The position numbers were made by a program, and so were the translations under genes. Positions 1 to 8,442 of a stretch of DNA of 63,767 nucleotides are shown here, in pieces. This stretch comes from Thiomicrorhabdus heinhorstiae (GTDB lineage: Bacteria; Pseudomonadota; Gammaproteobacteria; Thiomicrospirales; Thiomicrospiraceae), in assembly GCF_013391765.2 (NCBI RefSeq), contig NZ_JACBGI020000011.1:1-63767 (forward strand), written 5' to 3'. Under the pieces are notes generated by a model that was not told where the DNA came from, ran no database searches, and saw nothing but the letters and a program-made list of their open reading frames with translations. Numbering within the stretch: position 1 is the stretch's first letter; each line of letters begins with the position of its first letter.

Positions 1-314
1 CTTGTAAGGATTTTTTTGAATTATTTATTTTTTTCGCATGAAAACCGGTAATTTTCCGCAAACATTTTGATTTTTTGACAAACCAGGATCAGGCAATTCC
101 TGTAAGCAATAAGTCATTGACTTCCCCGAAAAAACCTTCCTTTCGCACAGTTTGATAAAATCCCATAAAACCTTTCGGTTTTCAGATCGATTGGTCCGAA
201 ATCGATAAACCCTCTTCATTCCAAGCTATCGGCGCATTCTATTCCCCTAAATCGACAAGACGTTGTACACTGGAAATACTCGTTAGCTAGTTCATAACTC
301 ACCACCGTATTACA
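1..314. other. AT-rich leader region without a convincing gene
   Basis: This stretch is AT-rich and lies upstream of the SH3-domain gene. A 64-codon minus-strand reading frame (25-219) exists but lacks a good ribosome binding site and recognisable protein features, so I do not call it. The promoter of the downstream gene must lie here, but no clear -35/-10 pair stands out. Confidence 0.4.
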
Positions 315-1004
315 ATGCTTTATCGAATCCAGATCATCGCTCTCTTGCTTGCTTGGCCCCTGGCTCTACCCGCCTTGGCTTACGAGCGGATAAGCGTCCC
401 ACCGGTAGATCAAAGCTTTCGCTATGCCGATCTGCAGGATTTTCGCAATCAGCTGTTAAATTCCGTCACCGCACGGGATACGGAAAGCGTAATCCGTATG
501 ACGACGAGGGATATTTATCTGAGTCATGGTGGCCATTCGGGACATGACGATTTACGGCAAATGCTAAAAGCAGAAACCTATTGGGCGGACCTGGAGAGAG
601 CTATTCGCTTGGGCGGCGTTTTTGGAGAGACAGAAGAGTTCAGGAATAAAGCCCCATTTTATGCTCCTTATATCACCGCACTGGAAAACGATTCTCCGTT
701 AAATCCATTTGAGGTATATGTGGTAACCGGTCAGCATGTTCGAGTACGAAGCGGGCCAGGCACAAACCATGCAATTATCGGACGATTGAGTTACGAAGTC
801 GTCAGATCACGACAGTTCGATAAAACTTCGATGCAAAACTTATCCGAACAGGGCGACCATGCCTGGCTGCCGGTTGAAATGCCGCAAAACGGTCAGGACG
901 GATGGATATCTAACCGCTACCTTTACCCTCTTGCCGGAACCAGAATGCGTTTTATTTTTGACGGTCAAAGATGGCTGATCGATATGATTGTCAGTGGTGA
1001 CTAA
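315..1004 (+). CDS. Exported bacterial SH3-domain protein
   Basis: 229 aa. Residues 1-22 form a signal peptide (MLYRIQ, a Leu/Ala-rich core, then ALPALA before YERI), so the protein is probably periplasmic. The N-terminal half (about 30-125) is a helical region I do not recognise. The C-terminal part (about 134-207) looks like an SH3b domain, with the typical HVRVRSGPGTNHAIIGRL strand-turn region and later WLPVE and GWISNRYL strands. SH3b domains usually bind peptidoglycan or proteins in the envelope. The ribosome binding site is poor. The next gene starts 15 bp downstream behind a good AGGAG, so the two are probably co-transcribed. The function is unknown. The domain call is fairly safe and the envelope role is inferred. 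Confidence 0.75.
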   Translation: MLYRIQIIALLLAWPLALPALAYERISVPPVDQSFRYADLQDFRNQLLNSVTARDTESVIRMTTRDIYLSHGGHSGHDDLRQMLKAETYWADLERAIRLGGVFGETEEFRNKAPFYAPYITALENDSPLNPFEVYVVTGQHVRVRSGPGTNHAIIGRLSYEVVRSRQFDKTSMQNLSEQGDHAWLPVEMPQNGQDGWISNRYLYPLAGTRMRFIFDGQRWLIDMIVSGD

Positions 1005-1019
1005 GTTTTCAGGAGAAAA

Positions 1020-1355
1020 ATGATGAGTTATAAAATCCGAGAATTATCCGATTATTTACTGCCGGAAAACCCTTTTTCCAGCAAGGTCAATGCGATTGTC
1101 CATGACGAATACCAGCGCGCCGAACAAGCTCCCAGCGACGACATCAAGCGAGAAATTGACGACGGTCTCTATCTGGCGGTTAAGAAAAGAATGAAACGCC
1201 GTCAGTACGAAAGCGATACCCAGACCTACATTATCGGCCTGCTCCGGGATCTTGAAGATGCCGAAAATGAATTCGGTCAAATCGCTTTTGAGAGCGAAAC
1301 GACCCGTTCCACCTTTCGCAACTTAAGAACCGGGCTTTTATCTCTGCTCAACTGA
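1020..1355 (+). CDS. Small charged protein of unknown function
   Basis: 111 aa, rich in Glu, Asp, Arg and Lys, with no signal peptide or membrane segment, so it is probably cytoplasmic. It is predicted to be largely helical. An AGGAG at 1011-1015 precedes two consecutive ATG codons (1020 and 1023), and either could be the start. It follows the exported SH3-domain gene by 15 bp and is likely in the same transcript. I do not recognise the family. The strong ribosome binding site, operon position and normal codon use support a real gene. Confidence 0.6.
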   Translation: MMSYKIRELSDYLLPENPFSSKVNAIVHDEYQRAEQAPSDDIKREIDDGLYLAVKKRMKRRQYESDTQTYIIGLLRDLEDAENEFGQIAFESETTRSTFRNLRTGLLSLLN

Positions 1356-1424
1356 TTCAACCAACTCAAGTAACGTATTTGATCACTGCTTTGCACACAC
1401 AAAAAGATATACCAGGGACATCCA

Positions 1425-1922
1425 ATGAGAATTTCGACAGGACTCGCACTTTTAATCTGTATGGCTCTTAGCACAACGGTTCAAGCAGTCAGTTGCTCGC
1501 AATCCAACCTTGACGACGCCGTTTTTTACGAAAACAAACTAGGCGATTACTACAACGATGCTATCGATATATATCAAGAGTCGTGCAAGTATGAGATTCA
1601 CTACAATCGAGGTAATGCAGAGAGCATTAAACAGGCAATCTCTCAACTGAATGAAATTGTAAATGAAACGAACAGAGCCCTAAAAAAAGTTGAAAAAGCG
1701 CGAAAATATTATAAAAAAGCGAGCGATCTCTACTATGACCTACACGAAGCATGCGACGGCAGTAATTCCGACAATATGTATGACAACTACAGCGAACTAT
1801 ATGACTGGGCCAATGACGACACCCTTTACGGTGACAACGATCTAAGAGACGAGCTTGTCAAATGTCGCAAGAAAGCAAAAGGCAGCATTAAAGAACTGAA
1901 CGATCTGAAACAAGGATTATAA
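1425..1922 (+). CDS. Exported Cys-containing helical protein, unknown function
   Basis: 165 aa. A signal peptide covers residues 1-21 (MRISTGLALLICMALSTTVQA). The mature part has four Cys (in SCSQ, ESCKY, EACDG and VKCRK) that could form periplasmic disulfides, and many Tyr, Asp, Asn and Lys residues in a mainly helical, partly coiled-coil pattern (about 60-110). The coding sequence is visibly more AT-rich than the core genes further along, which may mean horizontal acquisition or weak selection. It ends one base before the stop of the convergent gene on the other strand. The family is not recognised. Confidence 0.6.
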   Translation: MRISTGLALLICMALSTTVQAVSCSQSNLDDAVFYENKLGDYYNDAIDIYQESCKYEIHYNRGNAESIKQAISQLNEIVNETNRALKKVEKARKYYKKASDLYYDLHEACDGSNSDNMYDNYSELYDWANDDTLYGDNDLRDELVKCRKKAKGSIKELNDLKQGL

Positions 1923-1923
1923 C

Positions 1924-2220
1924 CTAACCAGGAACCTTACCGCCGCACTCCTCTCTATCCATCACCAGCGGCGCAGCAGGACCAACCCATCCAGGAGGGT
2001 GAAACGGTCGTTCACGTTCGAAAATCAAACGGCAACCGTTATCCAAGTAAATAATGAAGTCTTCGTAATCGATTCCCTTGACCCGCTCGCCAAGCCTACC
2101 ATGATCTGCAATATATTCATCAAGATTATCCCTATCTTTGCCTGCTTGAATCCACGGAGGGAGAGCGGACAAAGCCCGAGAGCTACTCAACAAAAGGAGT
2201 AAAAAGATCACTAATCTCAT
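1924..2220 (-). CDS. Small exported protein, unknown function
   Basis: Translation probably starts at 2220 (MRLVIFLLLLL), because a GGTGGAGAGA Shine-Dalgarno lies directly upstream. A longer frame to 2256 has no such site. The 98-aa product has a signal peptide (about 1-19, ending SALP), then a mature part with two Cys (GCRLIF and EECGG) and a Pro-rich stretch (RPFHPPGWVGPAAP). The motif YEDFIIYLDNGCRLIF resembles a small beta-rich domain. It lies 93 bp downstream of ydbL on the same strand and might be read from that operon. The function is unknown. Confidence 0.55.
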   Translation of the reverse strand: MRLVIFLLLLLSSSRALSALPPWIQAGKDRDNLDEYIADHGRLGERVKGIDYEDFIIYLDNGCRLIFERERPFHPPGWVGPAAPLVMDREECGGKVPG

Positions 2221-2313
2221 TCTCTCCACCCTGCGAATGATTTTGTGCAATGGCATGCACTCAGCCGGCTGTTGTTATCCGAGAGAGTTTGAGTGAGCTA
2301 ATGCAAAGTAAGG

Positions 2314-2664
2314 CTACTTTTTCACCCACTTTCCATCGACTTTAATATAGTGGCCGGACGAAGTTTTCTGAATCGCTTTCTTTCCTGCCAAAGCTTCGAC
2401 ATCCGACAGTTTCAGCTTATGTTCTTTAGCCATTTTCTGATACTGCTCTTTGCGAGCCTTATTGATTAAGGAAACGATATTTTTCGCATCATTCTTATTT
2501 TTGACTACGCCTAAGTAACCATCCGGCTGTTCGCCAACCAGACCCTCTTGCTTGGTCTGTCCGAGTTTTGACATGGCTTCCGACAAACTCATAGCAAACG
2601 CATTCTGGCTCATCGCCAGCAGTAAACTCGCAATCAATACAGATAACAATTTAAATTTTTTCAT
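2314..2664 (-). CDS. ydbL: YdbL family (DUF1318) periplasmic protein
   Basis: 116 aa. Signal peptide at residues 1-24 (MKKFKLLSVL, cleavage after NAFA). The mature part carries the YdbL signature, with DGYLGVVKN followed by a basic helical segment with SLINKARKEQYQKMAKE and a C-terminal HYIKVDGKWVKK. In E. coli YdbL is encoded with YdbH and YnbE and modulates their function in envelope lipid transport. Here it is the last gene of the same three-gene set, 12 bp after ynbE. The family call rests on both sequence and synteny and is strong. Its molecular role is only known from the E. coli relatives. Confidence 0.85.
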   Translation of the reverse strand: MKKFKLLSVLIASLLLAMSQNAFAMSLSEAMSKLGQTKQEGLVGEQPDGYLGVVKNKNDAKNIVSLINKARKEQYQKMAKEHKLKLSDVEALAGKKAIQKTSSGHYIKVDGKWVKK

Positions 2665-2676
2665 TAAACTCTCTCC

Positions 2677-2889
2677 TTAAAACAGACCACTGGATTTACT
2701 GAACATATCGTCAAGCTCTTTATCGATCTTGATCAGAATTTCATGCTGAATTTTAACATTCAGGTTAATGTTAATTGGTTCTTTGGGTAATTCTACCTGG
2801 ACCGCTGGAGTACAGGCAGTCATAACGCCGAAACTCAAACCAACCGCCAGTATTTGCAAAAGTCCTGGCAACTTGCTGATAACGAACAT
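2677..2889 (-). CDS. ynbE: YnbE-like outer-membrane lipoprotein
   Basis: The start at 2889 (MFVISKLPG) is preferred to the longer frame from 2928, because AGGGAG lies about 9 bases upstream and it places a signal sequence at the N terminus. The lipoprotein Cys is in GVMTACTP. The short mature part (about 45 aa) contains PININLNVKIQHEILIKID, an alternating hydrophobic pattern suited to beta-strand pairing. In E. coli, YnbE multimers at the outer membrane are thought to pair with the C terminus of inner-membrane YdbH to make a bridge for phospholipids. It lies between ydbH and ydbL in the same order as in E. coli. Confidence comes from synteny, size and lipobox. Confidence 0.82.
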   Translation of the reverse strand: MFVISKLPGLLQILAVGLSFGVMTACTPAVQVELPKEPININLNVKIQHEILIKIDKELDDMFSKSSGLF

Positions 2890-3018
2890 AAACTGCGCTC
2901 CCTTTGATTTTGTCGATAGATTCGACAAATTTTTACCGTTAAAAAAAGTGTAGCAGAATTGATAATTTGCATGGATATAAAAAATATCCGCAAGACTAAG
3001 GTTCGGCTACTTTATCCG

Positions 3019-6000
3019 CTACTGATTACTGTTTAACCGGTTTTGTAATTTCTCCTGAATACGTTTTTGGATGGTGTTACTGATCTGACTGCTGATCTGC
3101 ATACTGGTAATCAAAGCCGGCAGATCTTCCTCGATCTGAATATTGAAATTGACCTGCCTGCCTCTTTCCACTTTCGGGTTATTGCCTTGCAGACGAAGCT
3201 TAAGATGGAGTTTTTGGTTTTCATCCAGTGAAATTCGCGAATCGAGCACTTTGTAGTGAAAATCCTCCAAAAGATTTAATGCCAGCTCCATGCTTTTATG
3301 CGTCTGTTTTAATGCCGAAGAGTCGGCCTGGTATTGCAAAACGCCCCCCGGATCCGAGGCATACAGACGCCCGTCAGCAATGAAAAAGACCGGCTTTTTA
3401 TTCGACCTGTTTGACAGATCAAGCGAAAACGGCAACCTGCCCTGCAGTAATCCTGTGCCTTGGATTTCACTGGACGGATACTGCTGGAGCAACGCTTGTA
3501 AATTGATATTGTCCAGCAGGAGTTCTGCCGAAACCGGTTGATTGAGCTGTAGCACTCTTGGAGCCAAACGCGCCTTTCCATCAAAAACCTGTACTTCGGC
3601 TTTTTGCAAATCGACTTCGGTTGCCTGCCAGTCAAAAAGTGGCGTTCGCATTTCCGCTACAACCTCGATCGGTCCGACAATCAGGCCGTGATTGGCCTCT
3701 TCGACATCCAATTTTTCGATCCTTGTTTGCACACGGCCTTTGGTCAGATGCAAACGGCTGTCCAGATTCAGCTTTTTAAACTCGGTCTCGTTATAAATGC
3801 CATCGATACCGCTAAGCGTAATATCGCTCTGGGCACTTAGAAAGTTTTGCAGGTATTTACGGAAGTCAGTGCTTGAAGACATGCCTCTCAACGCAAGCTG
3901 AAACCGGCCTTTTGCCGACAGTTTCCCCGCAGACGCACTCAACAATTCTGGCCAGCTGACAAACGTCTCGCTAAAAGGATTGCCGACTAAAAAGTACTGG
4001 TCGGCCAACTTCCAAGTTGCTTGCAAAGTTCGCGGCTGATAGTCGACGACATGCTCCACTTGAATACCGGCCGCATTCGCAAGCTGACCATTTAAGCGCG
4101 CGCTTTTCAAAGAATCCAGAGAAGTTGCAACTTGAGCCGTGATTTTGCCCTTAGCGCTCCAGGATTGCGGATGCAATTGACTGTGCTTGATGTTTTTAAC
4201 CAGCCCCTGATACTGTGCAGTAAACTGCTTAAACGGTTTCGTTTCCTGCTGTGGTGCCTGCAGACGGATTTTCCGAAGCGTAAGATTCACCCCCTCCAAT
4301 GCAACTTCCGGATTACGAAAATCAGCATCAAATCTTAGCTTTTCCCCGTGAATATCCAGCACCTTCAATGCCTGTTGGATATCGTCAATTGCCACTTGAA
4401 ACGCTTCAAGCTGCAATTTCCGGATTTTTAACGACTGCTTGCCTTTTTTAAGTTGCCCGGAGAGATTGGCTTGGTGCACCTTAATCGCCGCGGCTTTGGA
4501 ATTTAATCGCCCGCTCAATCGAATGTCCGATTTGAAATCAATCAAACGCTGTTGTGGCGTTAAATTTAAATGTGCATTTTGTAAATTAAGCTTCGCTTCG
4601 CCAAGTTCCACAGTTGGCGACTCATTAAACAAAATAACGCCATTGCTTTGCAGGCTGAGTTTTTCATTCTGCGGTGACACTGCACCCGATTCTTCCAGCA
4701 GGCTGACGACACTCAGTTGAAACGGCAATTGCCGAAGCGAATCGTCCGGGTCTTGCTGCGCACTTTGCAATGTGAACTGCAGAGCATTGAACTTCCAGCC
4801 TTGGGCGGAAAGCCAGTCGGGTTTCTTCAACTGCTCGGCAATGCCGTCCGTTTTGACGGCGTAGTGTTTGATTTTTCCATTTTTAAGCGTGAAACTGCCC
4901 TGTATATTTCCATGCACCGAAGCAACGCCAGAAAGAGAAATCGGCCGGTTTATTTTGAGCGATACATCGGAGGACAAATCCACCTGCCGCAACAGATCTG
5001 AATCTGTGTCAGTGGCGACAAATCGGTCCAGATCCAACTTCCCTTTCCCAATCAGTTCAAAATCTCCCCCGACATCTTTTACTTCTTCTGCATACCAATC
5101 AATCGGAAAAAAAGGAGATAGCTGCGCAACCAACTCTTCTTCCACTAACGGCTTGGGACTCCAACGGTTATAGAGTTTTAACAACCCGAACCATTCATCG
5201 GTTAACTCTCGGCGGGAATCTTTCGCGGTTTGCATCCGCGGCAGTTGGCCATGCACTTTGCTGCTGATCTGCAGAAAATTTTTGCCTTGTTCTTCCAAAC
5301 TACGGCCTGTAAGAACCACAGAGATAGCTAAACCATCGTTTTGCACCGTCTGAGCCGATTTAAGTCGGCTATTGATCGAGAACTCGAATGGGGGTGATCC
5401 AGAATGAAACGGCACCCGCAGTTGCGACTGACTTTGCAGTTCCACAGTCGGTATGGCCGAATCCTTTCCATCCAAAGAAAGCTGAAGCCGTAATTGATCC
5501 TGCGTGGTTGCGGCCTTTAGCTGCAAGGTCGCTTGCAATTCACATTCCCCGGCAGGACAAGCCGTTATGAAACTTGCGTGCTTAATTTCAATTTCGCTCG
5601 GTACCAAGGCAAGAATGGGACTTTGCGATAAAGCTGCCAGCTGTTGTTTTAAGGAATCCACCAAACGAGAGAAATGAAACGTACTTTCACTCGCAGACGC
5701 TGCGACTTCACCATTGATAACACGAATCTGAAGTTGCTCGATACTCAGTTTGTCGATGCTTTGTCGCTTAGAGAGAAGATCTTTACTTTGAGACTCTGTA
5801 ACGGCGTTAACAAAACCCGCCTCGCTGCTGACCTTCAAACCAAGTAACTTGATCAAATAACGGTCTTGATAACGAAACTCGAGCTTTTCTATTCCCAGGG
5901 TCTGATTATCCAGCTCGGCCAGGCGCCAGTCGATCAACTCGATATTCCGCTCTTTTATCTGCCGATCTATCTGGCTACCGATTAACAGAGCAGAAAAACC

Positions 6001-6066
6001 CCCTGCCGCAACGATAATCGACAGTAATAGCAATACGAAGATGACAGCGAGACGACGGACACGCAT
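3019..6066 (-). CDS. ydbH: YdbH family AsmA-like intermembrane transport protein
   Basis: 1015 aa. One N-terminal transmembrane anchor (about residues 7-30, LAVIFVLLLLSIIVAAGGF) is followed by a very long periplasmic part made of repeated amphipathic strands. This pattern is typical of AsmA-like/TamB-like lipid-transfer proteins that form a groove across the periplasm. The C terminus (VNFNIQIEEDLPALI, then a basic helical tail) fits the YdbH end that contacts YnbE. In E. coli, YdbH, TamB and YhdP are partly redundant and move phospholipid to the outer membrane. It is the first gene of the ydbH-ynbE-ydbL operon, with 130-177 bp before ynbE depending on its start. The length is somewhat greater than the E. 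coli protein. Confidence 0.85.
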   Translation of the reverse strand: MRVRRLAVIFVLLLLSIIVAAGGFSALLIGSQIDRQIKERNIELIDWRLAELDNQTLGIEKLEFRYQDRYLIKLLGLKVSSEAGFVNAVTESQSKDLLSKRQSIDKLSIEQLQIRVINGEVAASASESTFHFSRLVDSLKQQLAALSQSPILALVPSEIEIKHASFITACPAGECELQATLQLKAATTQDQLRLQLSLDGKDSAIPTVELQSQSQLRVPFHSGSPPFEFSINSRLKSAQTVQNDGLAISVVLTGRSLEEQGKNFLQISSKVHGQLPRMQTAKDSRRELTDEWFGLLKLYNRWSPKPLVEEELVAQLSPFFPIDWYAEEVKDVGGDFELIGKGKLDLDRFVATDTDSDLLRQVDLSSDVSLKINRPISLSGVASVHGNIQGSFTLKNGKIKHYAVKTDGIAEQLKKPDWLSAQGWKFNALQFTLQSAQQDPDDSLRQLPFQLSVVSLLEESGAVSPQNEKLSLQSNGVILFNESPTVELGEAKLNLQNAHLNLTPQQRLIDFKSDIRLSGRLNSKAAAIKVHQANLSGQLKKGKQSLKIRKLQLEAFQVAIDDIQQALKVLDIHGEKLRFDADFRNPEVALEGVNLTLRKIRLQAPQQETKPFKQFTAQYQGLVKNIKHSQLHPQSWSAKGKITAQVATSLDSLKSARLNGQLANAAGIQVEHVVDYQPRTLQATWKLADQYFLVGNPFSETFVSWPELLSASAGKLSAKGRFQLALRGMSSSTDFRKYLQNFLSAQSDITLSGIDGIYNETEFKKLNLDSRLHLTKGRVQTRIEKLDVEEANHGLIVGPIEVVAEMRTPLFDWQATEVDLQKAEVQVFDGKARLAPRVLQLNQPVSAELLLDNINLQALLQQYPSSEIQGTGLLQGRLPFSLDLSNRSNKKPVFFIADGRLYASDPGGVLQYQADSSALKQTHKSMELALNLLEDFHYKVLDSRISLDENQKLHLKLRLQGNNPKVERGRQVNFNIQIEEDLPALITSMQISSQISNTIQKRIQEKLQNRLNSNQ

Positions 6067-6563
6067 AAAAGACTCTCAGACCAAATACACCTTAGTTCAG
6101 CCGGTTCAATGCACTTTGTTCAATACATAATAAACAAAGTTATGATTCCGTTCTTTAACTTGAAGCAAGTACTATCAAAACACCTCAAAACAGCCATGTA
6201 AACTCATCAATAACATCCATTATCAGCTTACACTTTTGCTCTCAATGAATAAAACCTGCATATCGCTATAGACAAGCTCCATATATCCGTTCTGAAATGC
6301 AATGAACAAAGCCAGGCATGAATCACCTTTATACGCTTTTACAAAAGGAGGCGGGAGTGAATTTCTATCAGCGGGTTATTGTCCGGCACTATGTGCAAAA
6401 AGAGTTGAATCTGGTATTGTTATTCTTCAATCAACTACAGATAAGTTATCACTATATTCAGCGTTATCTAGAAGCTTAACAACAGATGAATATGGCAACT
6501 GATCCTCCTTCCTCCACTGTTAATAAGTGGTGAATTTATTGTATGAATTTGTGGAAAAATTAA
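6067..6563. other. Intergenic region between ydbH and a 98-aa gene
   Basis: About 500 bp, AT-rich. It must contain the divergent promoters of ydbH and the 98-aa gene. A 66-codon plus-strand frame (6302-6502) has no convincing ribosome binding site or protein character and is not called. I looked for integron attC or transposon ends and found none. Confidence 0.35.
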
Positions 6564-6860
6564 ATGTTTGAAAAAAACTCGAATGACTACATTGCTGAAT
6601 TTACGCCATTAGAAAAAGCCGAAGCTTTATTTGATGAATTAGTTAAATGGTATGGCGATGCCGAAAAAAAGGAAATCAGAGCGGCAGCGAAACTGCTTAT
6701 CGTATCTTTGGAAAAATTTTCTGTCTACGGCGGCCATCAGTGGTCTTCTCTGGTAATGGAATATGTTAATACACTGAAATACGATCCGGAAAAATTTCAA
6801 AAAATCATTGAATCGAATAGAGGTGAATTAAAGAATAAAACAACCGATCTTATACAGTAG
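6564..6860 (+). CDS. Small helical acidic protein, unknown function
   Basis: 98 aa, predicted almost entirely alpha-helical (FTPLEKAEALFDELVKWYGD and KEIRAAAKLLIVSLEKF), with no signal peptide. It is soluble and probably cytoplasmic. The ribosome binding site (GTGGA) is weak. Its last 11 bases overlap the end of the Fic-like gene on the opposite strand, so the two are convergent. That arrangement is compatible with mutual regulation but is not the usual layout of a Fic toxin-antitoxin operon. I do not see the S/TxxxE(G/N) inhibitory motif of FicA antitoxins in it. The family is unknown. Confidence 0.5.
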   Translation: MFEKNSNDYIAEFTPLEKAEALFDELVKWYGDAEKKEIRAAAKLLIVSLEKFSVYGGHQWSSLVMEYVNTLKYDPEKFQKIIESNRGELKNKTTDLIQ

Positions 6861-7515
6861 CCGGTTTTAATAAATATTTATCTGACTGCGTGTCTTTTAG
6901 CATCTGGGCAAAATTACTCGTGAGTCTGGGAAGAGAGAAGAACTCGTCAAAGATACTATTTTTGTGCTTCTCTTTCATCTGTTCCGAAATTTCGAAAAAC
7001 GCTTTCGCGTTCTCAACCGTCACAACCAGAGGAGCGAAACCTTCTCGGACAAGAAGGTAGCTTGACACCAGAGTCGCAACCCGGTGATTCCCTTCTAAAA
7101 AAAGCTGCGGTTGAGCAACCATGTAACAAAAAACCCCTGCGGCTTTTTTCCATACACTTGTATCGTCATTCAACTCAAGCCATTCCATTAAGCCGCCAAT
7201 ACCGCCGTCTTTTGCTTCATAGAAATGCTGTTGAGTCGCTTTGAACTGATTATTTTGCTCGTTCGCGCTAGTTTGCGCACTATGAAAAAGCACAATATTG
7301 TCGAGTTCTAACAAGGCATGGGAATTACCGACCTCAAACAGATTAAAATCGTCAACCAAATAGGCATCAATTTTTGCGTAACCGGCAAGAAAGTTTTCGA
7401 TGGCTTCGTCTGACAAGGGGGATCTATGTACAGATAACTGAGAATTGATATGCTGAAAATTACGTTGAACGTCGACTAAGCTCGATCTGATGGCGTCAAT
7501 ATTAAGATAATTCAT
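6850..7515 (-). CDS. Fic-fold protein with degenerate active site
   Basis: 221 aa. Fic enzymes transfer AMP or related groups to target proteins using the loop HPFx(D/E)GN(G/K)R. Here the matching loop at residues 137-145 reads QLFLEGNHR. The phosphate-binding anchor E-G-N and the final R are kept, but the catalytic His is Gln and the Pro and Gly are also changed. The preceding VWKKAAGVFCYMVA helix and the following VATLVSSYLLVREG helix fit the Fic core. It may be an inactive or altered enzyme, or a binding protein. It lies just downstream of pstB on the same strand (54 bp) but is likely a separate unit, and it overlaps the convergent 98-aa gene by 11 bases. Confidence 0.65.
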   Translation of the reverse strand: MNYLNIDAIRSSLVDVQRNFQHINSQLSVHRSPLSDEAIENFLAGYAKIDAYLVDDFNLFEVGNSHALLELDNIVLFHSAQTSANEQNNQFKATQQHFYEAKDGGIGGLMEWLELNDDTSVWKKAAGVFCYMVAQPQLFLEGNHRVATLVSSYLLVREGFAPLVVTVENAKAFFEISEQMKEKHKNSIFDEFFSLPRLTSNFAQMLKDTQSDKYLLKPATV

Positions 7516-7569
7516 ATGTTAGCTATCAAACCGAATTTAGCGACTAATGTAAAGAAAATCTACATAAAA

Positions 7570-8421
7570 TTAACTGAATTCGCCTCGGACGTATTCTTTG
7601 GTTAACTCTTGCTCAGGATCTTCAAATACCTTTCGGGTTTCATTCATTTCAACCAGGTAACCGGTACGACCACCTTTGGAAATGTCGACACCCATGAACG
7701 CTGTTACATCAGCAACACGTGTTGCCTGCTGCATGTTGTGCGTTACCAGTGCAACGGTATAGTCTTCTTTCAGTTCTACCATCAACTCTTCAATCTGACG
7801 GGTTGCAATCGGATCAAGTGCCGAAGCAGGTTCATCCATTAGCAGAACATCCGGTTCGGTGGCAATAGCGCGTGCGATACACAGACGCTGCTGCTGACCA
7901 CCTGATAGAGACAAACCGCTGTTTTTCAATTTGTCTTTTACATCATTCCAGATCGCAGCACGTTTAAGCGCTTTAACCACCATCTCTTCTTCGTCACCTT
8001 TGTAGTTGTTTAGTCGAAGACCAAATGCAACGTTGTCGTAGATGCTCATTGAGAAAGGGTTAGGCAGCTGGAATACCATACCGATATAGCGTCTAACAAT
8101 GACCGGATCGACTTTTTTATCATAGATATCATGATCGTGATATTGCACCTTACCGTCAAAACGGAAAGACTCAACCAAGTCGTTCATACGGTTCATACTT
8201 CTTAGCACCGTACTTTTACCACAACCAGACGGTCCGATAAAACCGGTTACCTTGTTTTTTTCAATTGGAATTCTAGAATCTCTAACCGCTCTAAAATCAC
8301 CATAATAGATATTTTTCACATCACAGTCGATTACAACCGGGCCTTTAGGCTCATAAGGCGTCGCAATAAAATCACCTTGGTGTGTCAGGGTATCCATCAC
8401 TTTATCATCAATCAAACTCAT
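7570..8421 (-). CDS. pstB: Phosphate ABC transporter ATP-binding protein PstB
   Basis: 283 aa. This ATPase drives high-affinity phosphate import together with PstA and PstC on the cytoplasmic face of the inner membrane. Visible motifs are Walker [10 protein letters not shown] (about 63-71), signature [16 protein letters not shown], Walker [14 protein letters not shown] and the switch His in [10 protein letters not shown]. The length is slightly above the usual 257-260 aa because of an N-terminal extension (to about residue 28). It is the last pst gene, 21 bp after pstA. A phoU gene, which often follows pstB, is absent, and the next gene is the Fic-like protein. Confidence 0.97.
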   Translation of the reverse strand: MSLIDDKVMDTLTHQGDFIATPYEPKGPVVIDCDVKNIYYGDFRAVRDSRIPIEKNKVTGFIGPSGCGKSTVLRSMNRMNDLVESFRFDGKVQYHDHDIYDKKVDPVIVRRYIGMVFQLPNPFSMSIYDNVAFGLRLNNYKGDEEEMVVKALKRAAIWNDVKDKLKNSGLSLSGGQQQRLCIARAIATEPDVLLMDEPASALDPIATRQIEELMVELKEDYTVALVTHNMQQATRVADVTAFMGVDISKGGRTGYLVEMNETRKVFEDPEQELTKEYVRGEFS

Positions 8422-8442
8422 AACTTAAACCTCAAAATACTC

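Noticed and set aside
25-219. 64-codon minus-strand open frame at the window start
   Set aside because: No good ribosome binding site, no recognisable protein features, AT-rich background, so a chance frame is more likely.
6302-6502. 66-codon plus-strand open frame in the ydbH upstream gap
   Set aside because: No convincing Shine-Dalgarno or protein family features, so not called as a gene.
7712-7725. GCAACACGTGTTGC palindrome in pstB
   Set aside because: Lies in conserved coding sequence (ATRVA), does not match parS, and has no sign of function.
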